64,000 nucleotides of DNA from NCBI GenBank assembly GCA_005502805.1, contig SCMY01000005.1, positions 248,001 to 312,000 of the forward strand. The letters are read 5' to 3'. This stretch comes from Rhizobiales bacterium 2SD. GTDB lineage: Bacteria; Pseudomonadota; Alphaproteobacteria; Rhizobiales; Beijerinckiaceae. Positions 36,878-45,794 of the stretch are shown piece after piece. A model generated the notes under the pieces. The model did not search any database, was not told the DNA's origin, and saw only the letters and a list, made by a program, of their open reading frames with translations. The first letter of the stretch is position 1, and each line of letters begins with the position of its first letter. The translations under genes were made by a program, and so were the position numbers.

Positions 36878-37303
36878 ATGCGTAAAGTTGCGTTGGCTGC
36901 GCTGTCTGCGGCCTGTTGGTCTGCGTCCCCCTCCTTCGCCGCCGATACCCATCTCGCGAAGATCTCGTTCCAGCCGCAGGTGAAGGGGCTGAGCTGCCTG
37001 AAGCCGGAAACCCTCGGCATGATCAAGGAACTCACCGCCAAGATCGGCCCGATCCAGATCACCTCGACCTGCGGCGGCCGCCATGCCCGCAACTCCCAGC
37101 ACTACCGCGGCAACGCCATCGATTTCCGCCCGCTCGCCACCTCGTCCCGGAATGCTGCGGCTGCCGCCAAGGCGATCGAAGCCGTCGGCGGCGTCGGCAC
37201 CTATTCGAACGGCCTCGTTCATGTCGATGTCGGCGACCGTGAGATCGCCTGGTACGGCTACAAGCGCAGCCGCCGCCTGGCCTATGTCGGGCGGGGACGC
37301 TGA
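36878..37303 (+). CDS. Periplasmic M15-type peptidase (DUF882/YcbK-like)
   Basis: 141 residues with a signal peptide (KVALAALSAACWSASPSFA, then ADTHL). The zinc ligands of M15 peptidases are visible: HYRGNAIDFR (His, Asp) and LVHVDVGDREIAWYGY (His). These act on peptidoglycan cross-bridges or murein peptides. There is no recognisable ribosome site before the ATG at 36878. Two mature-domain Cys (SCLKPE and TCGGRH) could form a disulfide. Confidence 0.83.
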   Translation: MRKVALAALSAACWSASPSFAADTHLAKISFQPQVKGLSCLKPETLGMIKELTAKIGPIQITSTCGGRHARNSQHYRGNAIDFRPLATSSRNAAAAAKAIEAVGGVGTYSNGLVHVDVGDREIAWYGYKRSRRLAYVGRGR

Positions 37304-37310
37304 GCTCAGC

Positions 37311-38051
37311 TCAGAGCAAGGTCCGGGCGACCAGGTAGCCACCCAGCGCCAGCAGCCCGGCGAAGAAGCAGAGCTTGAAGGTCGCCGCCGAGATGCGCTG
37401 GCGGATCGCCTGGCCGAACCACATCCCGGCCAGCGCCGGCAGCAGCGCCAGCAATGAGGCGCCGGCGACCTTCAGGTCGAGCGCGCCGGCGCCGACCAGC
37501 CCGAAGGACAGGGCGATGGTCGAGACGATGAAGGAGAGGCCGAGCGCCTGCACCAATTCGTCCTTGTCGAAGCCGAGCGCCTGCAGATAGGGCACGGCCG
37601 GCAGTACGAAGACGCCGGTCGCGGCAGTGGCGGCGCCGGTGATGACGCCGACCAGCGGGCCGAGCCAGATCTCGGCGCTCGCAGGCACGCGCAGCTTGGC
37701 GGCCTTCAGCCCGACCAGCGCATAGAGTACCAGCGCGACGCCGAGCCAGAGCGTCGCCGAACCGTCCTTGGCCTTCTCCAGCAAGCCGGCTCCGGCCCAG
37801 GTGCCGACGCAGGTTCCGGCCAGCATCGGCCAGAGCCGGGTGGCGATGGCTTTCAGCTTCGGTCCGGTCAGCTGCCAGCTATTGGTGACGAGGTTGGGAA
37901 TGACCAGCAGCGCCGCCGCCTGCGCCGGCGCCATCACCACGCCGAGCACGCCGACAGCGATCGTCGGCAGGCCGAGTCCGATCACGCCCTTGACGAAGCC
38001 GGCGAGCACGAAGGTCGCGGCGATGAAGGTAAGGAGCGTCGTCTGGTCCAT
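37311..38051 (-). CDS. TSUP family (TauE/SafE) membrane transporter
   Basis: 246 residues with seven or eight hydrophobic helices. The two repeated cores GFVKGVIGLGLPTIAVGVL and LVGVITGAATAATGVF match the TauE/SafE (DUF81) family of sulfite or organosulfonate exporters. It is divergent from an ArsR-type regulator, with a dyad in the shared promoter, so regulated export of a sulfur compound or oxyanion is possible. Substrate unknown. Confidence 0.87.
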   Translation of the reverse strand: MDQTTLLTFIAATFVLAGFVKGVIGLGLPTIAVGVLGVVMAPAQAAALLVIPNLVTNSWQLTGPKLKAIATRLWPMLAGTCVGTWAGAGLLEKAKDGSATLWLGVALVLYALVGLKAAKLRVPASAEIWLGPLVGVITGAATAATGVFVLPAVPYLQALGFDKDELVQALGLSFIVSTIALSFGLVGAGALDLKVAGASLLALLPALAGMWFGQAIRQRISAATFKLCFFAGLLALGGYLVARTLL

Positions 38052-38127
38052 GATCCTGCCGGCCCTGTCGGTCGATTGCGATGTCGTGACTTCTGGCAGC
38101 CCTGACCCGAACTGTCGCTCGTCGATA

Positions 38128-38145
38128 CTACGGTTCTCGCCGTAG
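38128..38145. promoter_or_regulatory. Dyad between TSUP transporter and ArsR gene
   Basis: CTACGG and CCGTAG flank TTCTCG, 76 bases upstream of the transporter start and 61 bases upstream of the regulator start. Size and place fit an ArsR-type operator controlling both genes. Confidence 0.5.
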
Positions 38146-38206
38146 CGTTCCTGCTTGCCCACGAGCGCTGGCGCGCGATGATGGGCCAGCAACAGGAGGC
38201 CGGCTG

Positions 38207-38953
38207 ATGGCCGCGAACGGACCCTATCTCGCCGAGATCGCCCATCTGATGGGCGATCCGGCCCGTGCCAACATGCTGCATGCGCTGATGGACGGGCGCG
38301 CGCTGACGGCGAAGGAGCTCGCCTTCCTCGCCGGCGTCGCGCCGCAGACCGCGAGCGGTCATCTCGCCAAGCTAATGCAGGGCGGCCTGCTCGGCGTCGC
38401 CGTGCAGGGCCGCCATCGCTACTATCGGCTCGCCGGGCCAGAGGTCGCCGCGGCGCTGGAGGGATTGATGGTGCTCTCCGGCGGCCAGGCGAACGGGCGG
38501 AGGCTACCGTCGCGCGTCGGCGCCGATCTCGCCCGCGCCCGCACCTGCTACGATCATTTCGCCGGCCGGCTCGGCATCGCCATCCATGATGCGCTCGTCG
38601 CCGGCGGGCATCTGACTGTGGCCGATGGCGGCTATGGGCTGACCCGTTCCGGCGTCGCGCTCTTCGCCGGACTCGGCATCGATCCGGCCGCGGCAAGTAA
38701 GGGCAAGCGTGCGGCGCTGCGGCCGTGCCTCGACTGGAGCGAACGCCGCCCGCATCTCGCCGGATCGCTCGCGGCGGCTCTGGCCTGTCGCTGCTTCGAG
38801 GCCGGCTGGGTGACGCGGATCAGGGACAGCCGCGCCGTCATCCTGACCGAAGAAGGCCGCGCGGCGCTGGAGGCCGGCCTGCCGGGCTTCCGCTGCGACG
38901 AGCCGGAGGCCGTCACGCCGCCCGTTCGAGCGCCTCTGACAGCCTCCGCTTGA
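38207..38953 (+). CDS. ArsR-type winged helix regulator
   Basis: 248 residues. The N-terminal winged helix (ARANMLHALMDGRALTAKEL, then GVAPQTASGHLAKLMQGGLL) is ArsR-like; the long C-terminal part (about 100-248) is of a type seen in larger ArsR relatives and has several Cys (ARTCYDHF, RPCLDW, ACRCFEAGW, FRCDE), which could bind a metal or sense oxidation. ATG 38207 follows GGAGG. It is divergent from the TSUP transporter, its probable target. Its end overlaps the convergent patatin gene by 41 bases. Confidence 0.85.
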   Translation: MAANGPYLAEIAHLMGDPARANMLHALMDGRALTAKELAFLAGVAPQTASGHLAKLMQGGLLGVAVQGRHRYYRLAGPEVAAALEGLMVLSGGQANGRRLPSRVGADLARARTCYDHFAGRLGIAIHDALVAGGHLTVADGGYGLTRSGVALFAGLGIDPAAASKGKRAALRPCLDWSERRPHLAGSLAAALACRCFEAGWVTRIRDSRAVILTEEGRAALEAGLPGFRCDEPEAVTPPVRAPLTASA

Positions 38954-39788
38954 CCTCCTCCTTCGCCGGCTCGGCGGCGTCGAGGATCGCCTGCCAGCGG
39001 AAGAAGTCGAGCCCGCCGAAGCCTTCGCCGCCAGCGCGGATCAGGATGTCCGGCGGCTGACGCTCGATCATGCGCTGGACCAGCGCCCGCGTCAGGATCT
39101 GCGATACGCCGACCATGGCTTCCAGCGGCTCGGGCACGCGGCTGTCGCTGACCGTCGCCGGCGCGCTGGTGTCGACCGCGAGCACGAGACGCCCCGGTCC
39201 GAGCAGGCGGTCATAGGGCAGGGGGTTGATGGCGCCGCCATCGATCAGCACCCGCCCGCCGATCGTCACCGGTCGGACCAGACCGGGGATCGCCAGCGAG
39301 GCGGCGACGGCCGGCGTCAGCGGGCCGCTGCCGAGGACGACCTCGTCATGCAGATGGTAGTCGGTCGCGACCGAGAGGAAGGGGATCGCGAGTTCCTCGA
39401 AACGATCCGGCACGGCCTGCGGCCAGAACAGGTCGAGCAGGCGCTCGCCGTCGATCAGCACGGGGTTGCCGAGCCCGCCGCGCCAGAGATCGGCGATCTT
39501 GCCGATGCGGGCTTCGAGCAGCCTCGCGATCACCCGTGCTCGGTCGCGGAAGCTCGCCTCGACATGGGCGCGCAGGTCTCGGCCGGAGAGCCCGGCGGCA
39601 TAGGCCGCGCCGACGATCGCACCCATCGACGATCCCGCGATCAGCGCCGGCTTCAAACCGAGCTCGTCGAGCGCCTCCAGCACCGGGATATGGCTGAGCC
39701 CGCGCGCGCCGCCCGAGCCGAGCACCAGGACAAGCTCGGGGCCGGACGGATCGGGCAGGCGGGCGAGGGGGCTGGAGATGCTGGTCAT
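38913..39788 (-). CDS. Patatin-like phospholipase (RssA-like)
   Basis: 291 residues. The glycine-rich oxyanion motif is LGSGGARGLSHI, the nucleophile is in AGSSMGAIVGA, and the dyad Asp is in LIDGGAINPLP. The order and spacing match bacterial patatin/RssA hydrolases, which act on phospholipids or other acyl esters. No signal peptide is seen. The haloacetate dehalogenase-like gene lies 27 bases upstream on the same strand, suggesting cotranscription. Confidence 0.88.
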   Translation of the reverse strand: MTSISSPLARLPDPSGPELVLVLGSGGARGLSHIPVLEALDELGLKPALIAGSSMGAIVGAAYAAGLSGRDLRAHVEASFRDRARVIARLLEARIGKIADLWRGGLGNPVLIDGERLLDLFWPQAVPDRFEELAIPFLSVATDYHLHDEVVLGSGPLTPAVAASLAIPGLVRPVTIGGRVLIDGGAINPLPYDRLLGPGRLVLAVDTSAPATVSDSRVPEPLEAMVGVSQILTRALVQRMIERQPPDILIRAGGEGFGGLDFFRWQAILDAAEPAKEEVKRRLSEALERAA

Positions 39789-39815
39789 GGCCTGATGTTG
39801 CGGTGCGGGAGCCGC

Positions 39816-40730
39816 TCAGGCAACCTCCCTTGCCAGGAAAGGTTTCACCGCCGCCAGCGTGTCCTGCGGATTCTCCTCCGGCAGGAAATGGCCGCTGACG
39901 ATCGCCTGGCCTTCCGCCTGCGGGGCGAAGGTCTCGCGCCAGATTGCGAGCGGGCTCGCGCCCTTGGCCGGGATGCCGGCTTCGCCCCAGAGCACCAGCA
40001 CCGGGCAGAGGATCTTTTTTCCCGCCCCGAGGTCGGCTTTGTCATGCTCGAGATCGGTGGTGGCGCCGGCGCGATAATCCTCGCAGGCGGCGTGGATGCG
40101 CGAGGGATCGTTGAAGGACTCGGCATAGGCGGCCAGCGCCAGCGGGTGGAAGGCCTCGATCTTCTTGGCCCGCGTCCAGCTCGCGATGGTGTGGTCGAGC
40201 CAGCTGGCCGGATCGGCCTGGATGAGCTTCTCCGGCACCGGCTCGGGCTGGGCCAGGAAGGTCCAGTGGTAGACCTGCATGGCGCGCGCCGCGTTCATGC
40301 CCTCCCACATCGACACGGTCGGCAGGATGTCGAGCAGGACGAGCCGCTCGACCCGGCCGGGATGGTCGAGCGCGAGGCGATAGGCGACGCGGGCGCCGCG
40401 ATCATGGCCGATCACCGCGAAGCGGTTGAAGCCCAGCGCGCTCATCGCGGCGACGATGTCCTCGCCCATGCCGCGCTTGCTGTAGAGCGCCTTGCCGCCG
40501 TCGCCATGCGGCGCCGCCGACCAGCCATAGCCGCGCAGGTCCGGGCAGACGACGGTGTGCGTCTTGGCCAGCTCGCCCGCCATCTCGTGCCACTCGGCAT
40601 GGGTCTGCGGGAAGCCGTGGATCAGCACCACCGGCGGTCCCTCGCCGCCGATGCGGGCGAAGATCTTGCCGACCGGCCCGTCGATCCAGCGCGCTTCGAA
40701 CCCGGGGAAGAGACTGTCGATATTGGTCAT
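39816..40730 (-). CDS. Fluoroacetate dehalogenase-like alpha/beta hydrolase
   Basis: 304 residues. It carries, at nearly the same numbers, all residues I recall for Rhodopseudomonas fluoroacetate dehalogenase: nucleophile Asp110, carboxylate-binding Arg111 and Arg114 (GHDRGARVAYR), Asp134, halide pocket His155, Trp156 (YHWTFLAQ) and Tyr219 (CEDYRAG), and base His281 (SGHFLPEE). The reaction would be hydrolysis of a haloacetate to glycolate and halide. Start 40730 (MTNIDSLFPGF) matches the family; the in-frame extension to 40766 does not. Epoxide hydrolase is the main alternative, but the Arg pair and Tyr/His/Trp pocket argue against it. Confidence 0.82.
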   Translation of the reverse strand: MTNIDSLFPGFEARWIDGPVGKIFARIGGEGPPVVLIHGFPQTHAEWHEMAGELAKTHTVVCPDLRGYGWSAAPHGDGGKALYSKRGMGEDIVAAMSALGFNRFAVIGHDRGARVAYRLALDHPGRVERLVLLDILPTVSMWEGMNAARAMQVYHWTFLAQPEPVPEKLIQADPASWLDHTIASWTRAKKIEAFHPLALAAYAESFNDPSRIHAACEDYRAGATTDLEHDKADLGAGKKILCPVLVLWGEAGIPAKGASPLAIWRETFAPQAEGQAIVSGHFLPEENPQDTLAAVKPFLAREVA

Positions 40731-40791
40731 GATGTGGCTCTCCGCTGTGCTCGCGTCGCGCCACATTATCTAGGCAGGCCGCCAGATCCTG

Positions 40792-42072
40792 TCAGCCTTC
40801 GCGCTCGCGCTTCACTGCCTGCCAGCCGATGTCGCGCCGGCAGAAGCCGCCCGGCCAGTCGATCAGGTCGACGGCTGCATAGGCCTTTGCTTGCGCCTCG
40901 CTGACGCTCTTTCCGAGCGCCACGACGTTGAGCACGCGCCCGCCATTGGCGACGATCTCGCCATCCTTCGCCTGCGTTCCGGCATGGAAGACCAGCACAT
41001 CCTTCTCGCCGGCGGCCTTGTCGATGCCCTTGATCACGCTGCCGTTCTCCGGCGTGCCGGGATAGCCCTTCGCCGCCATCACCACCGTCAGCGCGGCATC
41101 ATCGGACCAGCGCAGGTCGACCGCGTTGAGCACGCCGTCGCGCGCGGCGAGCAGCGCCGGCACGAGGTCGCTTTTGAGGCGTGGCATCAGCACCTCGCAT
41201 TCGGGATCGCCGAAGCGGACATTGTATTCGATCAGCTTGGGACCATCGGCCGTGATCATCAGGCCGGCGAAGAGCACGCCCTTGAACGGCGAGCCGCGCC
41301 TGGCCATGCCGTCGAGCGTCGGCTGGATGATCTCAGCCATGACCCGCGCTTCCATGGCCTTCGTCATCACGGGCGCCGGCGAATAGGCGCCCATGCCGCC
41401 GGTATTGGGGCCGGTGTCGCCGTCGCCGACGCGCTTGTGGTCCTGCGCTGAGGCGAGGGGCAGGGCATGCAGGCCGTCGCAGAGTGCGAAGAAGCTTGCT
41501 TCCTCGCCGATCATCCATTCCTCGATGACGATCTCCTCGCCTGCGGTACCGAGCCCGCCGGAGAACATCATCGTGATTGCGGCGTTCGCTTGCTCGATGG
41601 TCTCGGCCATCACGACGCCCTTGCCGGCGGCGAGCCCGTCCGCCTTGATCACTAGCGGCGCGCCATGCTGCGCGACATAGGCCTTGGCGGCGTCCGGGTC
41701 GTCGAAGCGGGCGAAGGCGGCGGTCGGGATGCCGAACTCGGCGCAGAGTTCCTTGGTGAAGGCTTTGGAGCCTTCTAGCTGCGCCGCCGCCCTGGAGGGG
41801 CCGAAGGTCTTGATGCCGGCGGCTTCGAGATCGTCGACGATCCCCTCGACCAACGGCCCTTCCGGCCCGACGACGACAAGGCCGACCCGCTGCAGCTTGC
41901 AGAAGTTGATGATCGCCTCATGGTCGGCGATATCGAGCACGACATTGTCGCCGCATTGGGCGGTGCCGGGATTGCCTGGGGCGATGAAGAGCCTGTCGCA
42001 GAGCGGTGAAGCCGAGATCGCCCAGGCCAGGGCATGCTCGCGCCCACCGGACCCGATCAGAAGAATGTTCAT
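40792..42072 (-). CDS. purD: Phosphoribosylamine-glycine ligase
   Basis: 426-residue ATP-grasp enzyme of purine synthesis, joining glycine to phosphoribosylamine. The family N-terminus [19 protein letters not shown] and ATP-grasp segments ([33 protein letters not shown]) are present. Length is normal. It is divergent from xseA across 91 bases. Confidence 0.96.
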   Translation of the reverse strand: MNILLIGSGGREHALAWAISASPLCDRLFIAPGNPGTAQCGDNVVLDIADHEAIINFCKLQRVGLVVVGPEGPLVEGIVDDLEAAGIKTFGPSRAAAQLEGSKAFTKELCAEFGIPTAAFARFDDPDAAKAYVAQHGAPLVIKADGLAAGKGVVMAETIEQANAAITMMFSGGLGTAGEEIVIEEWMIGEEASFFALCDGLHALPLASAQDHKRVGDGDTGPNTGGMGAYSPAPVMTKAMEARVMAEIIQPTLDGMARRGSPFKGVLFAGLMITADGPKLIEYNVRFGDPECEVLMPRLKSDLVPALLAARDGVLNAVDLRWSDDAALTVVMAAKGYPGTPENGSVIKGIDKAAGEKDVLVFHAGTQAKDGEIVANGGRVLNVVALGKSVSEAQAKAYAAVDLIDWPGGFCRRDIGWQAVKREREG

Positions 42073-42163
42073 CGCATCTCTCCGCTTGCTCAGGGCGCAA
42101 TAGCTGCCATCCCTTGTCCGGGCAACGCTTCTGCTCGAGCCGTCCCGCCGTTAAATACGATCC

Positions 42164-43687
42164 ATGGACAACGAATCGCCTCCGCCGGCCGGCAATGCCC
42201 CCGAATGGTCGGTCTCCGATCTCTCCGGCGCGCTCAAGCGCACGCTGGAGGACGCCTTCGGCTTCGTGCGCGTCCGCGGCGAGATCTCCGGCTATCGCGG
42301 TCCGGTTGCTTCCGGCCATGTCTATTTCTCGCTGAAGGACGCCAATGCCAAGATCGACGCGGTGATCTGGAAGGGCGTCTTCGGCCGGCTGAAGACGAAG
42401 CCCCAGGAGGGGCTGGAGGTGATCGCCACCGGCAAGATCACCACCTTCGCCGGCAAGTCGAGCTACCAGATCATCATCGATTCGCTGGAGCCCGCCGGCA
42501 TCGGCGCGCTGATGGCGCTGCTGGAGGAACGCCGCAAGAAGCTCGCCGCCGAAGGCCTGTTCGACGCCGGCCGCAAGCAGCTCATTCCCTTCCTGCCGCG
42601 CGTCGTCGGCGTCATCACCTCGCCGACCGGGGCCGTCATCCGCGACATCCTGCATCGGCTCGAGGAGCGCTTTCCGCGTCAGGTCCTGGTCTGGCCGGTG
42701 CGTGTCCAGGGCGAGAGCAGCGCCGCCGAGGTCGCCAATGCGATTGCCGGCTTCAACGCGCTGCCCGAAGGTGGCCGCATCCCGCGCCCGGACGTGATCA
42801 TCGTCGCGCGCGGCGGCGGCTCGCTCGAGGACCTGATGGGCTTCAACGAGGAGGTCGTGGTGCGCGCCGCCGCCGCCTCGCTGATCCCGCTGGTCTCGGC
42901 GGTCGGCCACGAGACCGACGTCACCCTGATCGACCATGCCGCCGATCTGCGCAGCCCCACGCCGACCGGCGCGGCCGAGAAGGTCGTGCCGGTGCGAGCC
43001 GAATTGCTGGCGCAGGTGACCGATCTCTCGCGCCGGCTCTCCGGCGCGACGCTGCGCCTGTCCGAGCGCCGCCGCAACGATCTGCGCGCGCTCGCCCGCG
43101 CCCTCCCGACGCCCGAAAATCTGCTGGCGGCACCGCGCCAGCGCCTCGATCTCGCCGCGGCCCGGCTCGGTCCGGCGCTGGCGCGCAATGCCCGTGCTTA
43201 TGAGCAGCGTCTCGTCCAGCTCGACAGGCGCCTTCACACGCAGTCGCCGGCGGCAAAGCTCAAGACACATGCCGCGAAGCTGGATGGCCTTGCTAAGCTT
43301 CTCGCGGCTGCTCGCGACAAGATCTTTCTGGTCGAGCGCAACAGGATCGCCAGAGCCCGAGATAATCTTCATTCCGTACACATACGGGCTCTGCCAGCCT
43401 TCACGCGCCAGATCCAGCGTCGTCGCGACAGGCTGGGCAGCATCTGGGCGCTCGCCGCCTCGCTCGGGCCGCAGGCGGTGCTGGCGCGCGGTTACGCACT
43501 GGTACGGGACAGCGACGGCAATCTGCTGCGCAGCGCTGCGGCCGCGCGGCCGGGGCTCGCGCTTCAGGTCACGCTCGCCGATGGCAGCTTCGGCGCGGTC
43601 GTGCCGGGAGGGACTGCCTCCCCGCAGGCGCCGCGCCAGCCCGGGCGCAGGCCGGCAGGCGGCGGCGGGCAGGGCGATCTGTTCTGA
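42164..43687 (+). CDS. xseA: Exodeoxyribonuclease VII large subunit
   Basis: 507 residues. The N-terminal OB-fold ([20 protein letters not shown]) binds single-stranded DNA, the nuclease domain has [17 protein letters not shown], and a coiled coil lies at about 270-400. The C-terminal tail is short and Pro/Gly-rich. With XseB, not in this window, it degrades single-stranded DNA. The start ATG at 42164 has no strong ribosome site. Confidence 0.95.
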   Translation: MDNESPPPAGNAPEWSVSDLSGALKRTLEDAFGFVRVRGEISGYRGPVASGHVYFSLKDANAKIDAVIWKGVFGRLKTKPQEGLEVIATGKITTFAGKSSYQIIIDSLEPAGIGALMALLEERRKKLAAEGLFDAGRKQLIPFLPRVVGVITSPTGAVIRDILHRLEERFPRQVLVWPVRVQGESSAAEVANAIAGFNALPEGGRIPRPDVIIVARGGGSLEDLMGFNEEVVVRAAAASLIPLVSAVGHETDVTLIDHAADLRSPTPTGAAEKVVPVRAELLAQVTDLSRRLSGATLRLSERRRNDLRALARALPTPENLLAAPRQRLDLAAARLGPALARNARAYEQRLVQLDRRLHTQSPAAKLKTHAAKLDGLAKLLAAARDKIFLVERNRIARARDNLHSVHIRALPAFTRQIQRRRDRLGSIWALAASLGPQAVLARGYALVRDSDGNLLRSAAAARPGLALQVTLADGSFGAVVPGGTASPQAPRQPGRRPAGGGGQGDLF

Positions 43688-43800
43688 GATCGCGAAAACC
43701 TGCGATTCACCACTGTTTGGGATGAATTGCGCCCCGTTCAGACAGCGTTCAGCTAGCTCTGGATAATCGCTGCCTGATAGCGGTTGGGGGATACTCCTTG

Positions 43801-44568
43801 ATGCTCGCCGGTTTCCGGACAGGCCTTGCTTGCGCCTTTGCCATGCTTGCGGTCTCGGCCTTGCCGCTCCAGGCGAGCGCCTCCGAATTCATCTGCAAGC
43901 CGTCGGCCCTCACACGTGAATCTGCCGATCTCGCTTCCGCCTGGAGCAAGGGCAGTACTCCGTTGCGCATCCTCGCCATCGGCTCGTCCTCGACCGAAGG
44001 CATCGGCGCCAGCGGTAAGGACAAAACCTATCCGGCGCAACTGAGTGCGCTGCTGCGCGCGGGCCTCGCCGGCCGCTCCGTCGAGATGGTCAATGCCGGC
44101 ATTGGCGGCGAAACCGCGCCACAGACGCTCTCGCGTCTCAAGACTGCGCTGGTCGAAGGCCGCTACGATCTGGTGATCTGGCAGGTCGGTACCAACGACG
44201 CGGTAACGGGTGGTGATCTCGGCACCTTCCGCCAACTCGTCGCCGACGGGATCGCGGCTGCAAAGCAGGTCCGGACCCGGCTCGTCATCCTCGATCCGCA
44301 ATTCTATCCCGGTATCAAGGAGACAGCGCGCTACCGCACCTATGTCGATGCCATCGCCGAGGTCGCCAGGGCGCAGGCCGTCCCGGTGCTGTCGCGTTAT
44401 CAGGCGATGCTCGGCTGGTATCAGCGCGATGCGGACGGCTTCATGGCGGCGCTCGCCGGCGACCGCTTCCACATGAGCGATGCCGGCTATGGCTGTCTGG
44501 CCCAGGACATCGCCCGTTCTCTGCTGGGCGACAAGCCGGCGGTGACGCTCGCAGCCTCGGTGCGATGA
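43801..44568 (+). CDS. Secreted SGNH/GDSL-type hydrolase
   Basis: 255 residues with a signal peptide (ACAFAMLAVSALPLQASA, then SEFIC). SGNH blocks are visible: block I IGSSSTEGIGA (Ser nucleophile), block II VNAGIGGET (Gly), block III WQVGTND (Asn), block V DRFHMSDAGY (His; Asp two residues after). It probably deacylates an ester in the periplasm. The ATG at 43801 directly follows an in-frame TTG. Substrate unknown. Confidence 0.86.
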   Translation: MLAGFRTGLACAFAMLAVSALPLQASASEFICKPSALTRESADLASAWSKGSTPLRILAIGSSSTEGIGASGKDKTYPAQLSALLRAGLAGRSVEMVNAGIGGETAPQTLSRLKTALVEGRYDLVIWQVGTNDAVTGGDLGTFRQLVADGIAAAKQVRTRLVILDPQFYPGIKETARYRTYVDAIAEVARAQAVPVLSRYQAMLGWYQRDADGFMAALAGDRFHMSDAGYGCLAQDIARSLLGDKPAVTLAASVR

Positions 44569-44607
44569 AAAAAGGCGGCGGTTCGGAGACGGCGCCCCAG
44601 CTGCCGC

Positions 44608-45456
44608 TCACTTGCCCATCAGGAACGCTTTAACCCGCTTGATCGCGTCGTCGCGCGCGGCCGGGTCGGTGCCGACCGTGACCTTGCCGGTTCCGGAGGC
44701 CGAATAGGCGACACCTTCCTTCTCACGCCGGTCGAGGCGCGGATGGTCGAAATCGTGCACGGCGCCGGGATAGAGCACGAGCTCGACTGGCTCGCCACGG
44801 GCGCGTGCTGATTTGGCGAGGAAGTCGCAAGGGGCAGGCGGCGTCCAATCGTCGGCATCGCCCATCAGGATCAGGGTCGGCAGCCTTGCCTCGAAGCTGC
44901 GCGACTCCGATTGCGTGCGACAACCCGGGTAAAAGGCGACAGCGCGGGCGAAATCAGGCTGCCGATCGGCCGGCCTGCGATCCTTCCGGATCGCAGCAAG
45001 AATGGTGGAGCCGCCGCCGGACCAGCCGAGCAATGCGATCGCATCGCGGCGCACATCGGCGCGTTCCTGCAGCCAGCGCCGTGCGGCCATGGCGTCGCCG
45101 ACCCGTTCACGGCTGGCGCGGATCGTGACGTCCTTGACGCCGCATTGCGAGCCGAGTCCGCGCGAGCCGTAGCTGTCCGGCATCAGCACGACGAGCCCGG
45201 CTGCGGCCAGACGCTCTCCCCAATCGCTGTGCCGTGCCGATAGCTTCTCAGGCTCGCGCCAGAGGCCGCCGCAGCCATGCAGCGCGACGACGGCAGGAAA
45301 TGGCCCGGGACCCTGCGGGCGGAACATGACCGCGTCGAGCTGATAGTCGTCATGCGGAATGCGGACGCGCTCATAACCGCCCGCGATCGCAGGTGCCGCG
45401 AGCAGGATAACAAGACCGATCGCCAGGTTCACGGCGCGGGTCAGGCTGGACATCAT
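44608..45456 (-). CDS. Secreted dienelactone hydrolase family protein
   Basis: 282 residues. A hydrophobic N-terminus (AVNLAIGLVILLAAPAIAG) serves as signal peptide. The alpha/beta-hydrolase core shows VVALHGCGGLWR, the nucleophile elbow LGWSGGGS (Ser rather than the Cys of true dienelactone hydrolase), the acid in LMGDADDWTP and the base in VHDFDHP. Start 45456 or the next codon 45453 is chosen over 45495 because the signal peptide begins there. It converges on the SGNH hydrolase gene. An esterase is likely; substrate unknown. Confidence 0.82.
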   Translation of the reverse strand: MMSSLTRAVNLAIGLVILLAAPAIAGGYERVRIPHDDYQLDAVMFRPQGPGPFPAVVALHGCGGLWREPEKLSARHSDWGERLAAAGLVVLMPDSYGSRGLGSQCGVKDVTIRASRERVGDAMAARRWLQERADVRRDAIALLGWSGGGSTILAAIRKDRRPADRQPDFARAVAFYPGCRTQSESRSFEARLPTLILMGDADDWTPPAPCDFLAKSARARGEPVELVLYPGAVHDFDHPRLDRREKEGVAYSASGTGKVTVGTDPAARDDAIKRVKAFLMGK

Positions 45457-45572
45457 CGTAACTGACGCTATCACAGAAAGACCATGCTGGAACAATGCGT
45501 TGATTCAGAGATGGTTGCGCCGTACTGCAACCAGTACGCTAGTTTTTCGCCGCTTCACCGCCCGGCCCTGTG

Positions 45573-45794
45573 ATGAACATCAACGAACGCCTGCCTCCCT
45601 CTGGATCGGAAGCGCTGGTCGACTACGGCCATGGCGAGTTCCGGGTCGTGCGCCCGGGCTCCTTCGTTCGCTGCGCCATAACCGGCGCTCCGATCCGGCT
45701 CGAGGATCTGCGCTACTGGTCGGTGGACTGGCAGGAGGCTTATTCCTCGCCCGAGGCCGTGCTGTTGCGCGTGCGTCGCGCCGGCCGCACCTGA
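45573..45794 (+). CDS. DUF2093 protein
   Basis: 73 residues, matching the short conserved DUF2093 family of alphaproteobacteria (DYGHGEFRVVRPGSFVRCAI, then RLEDLRYWSVDWQEAY). Its last 55 bases overlap the convergent lpxK gene. No function is known; the repeated placement beside lpxK in relatives (from memory) suggests only conserved order. Confidence 0.82.
   Translation: MNINERLPPSGSEALVDYGHGEFRVVRPGSFVRCAITGAPIRLEDLRYWSVDWQEAYSSPEAVLLRVRRAGRT

Noticed and set aside
36709..37092. Minus-strand 127-codon frame across the AT-rich gap and into the M15 peptidase
   Set aside because: No ribosome site or family features, and it lies partly opposite a well-supported gene.
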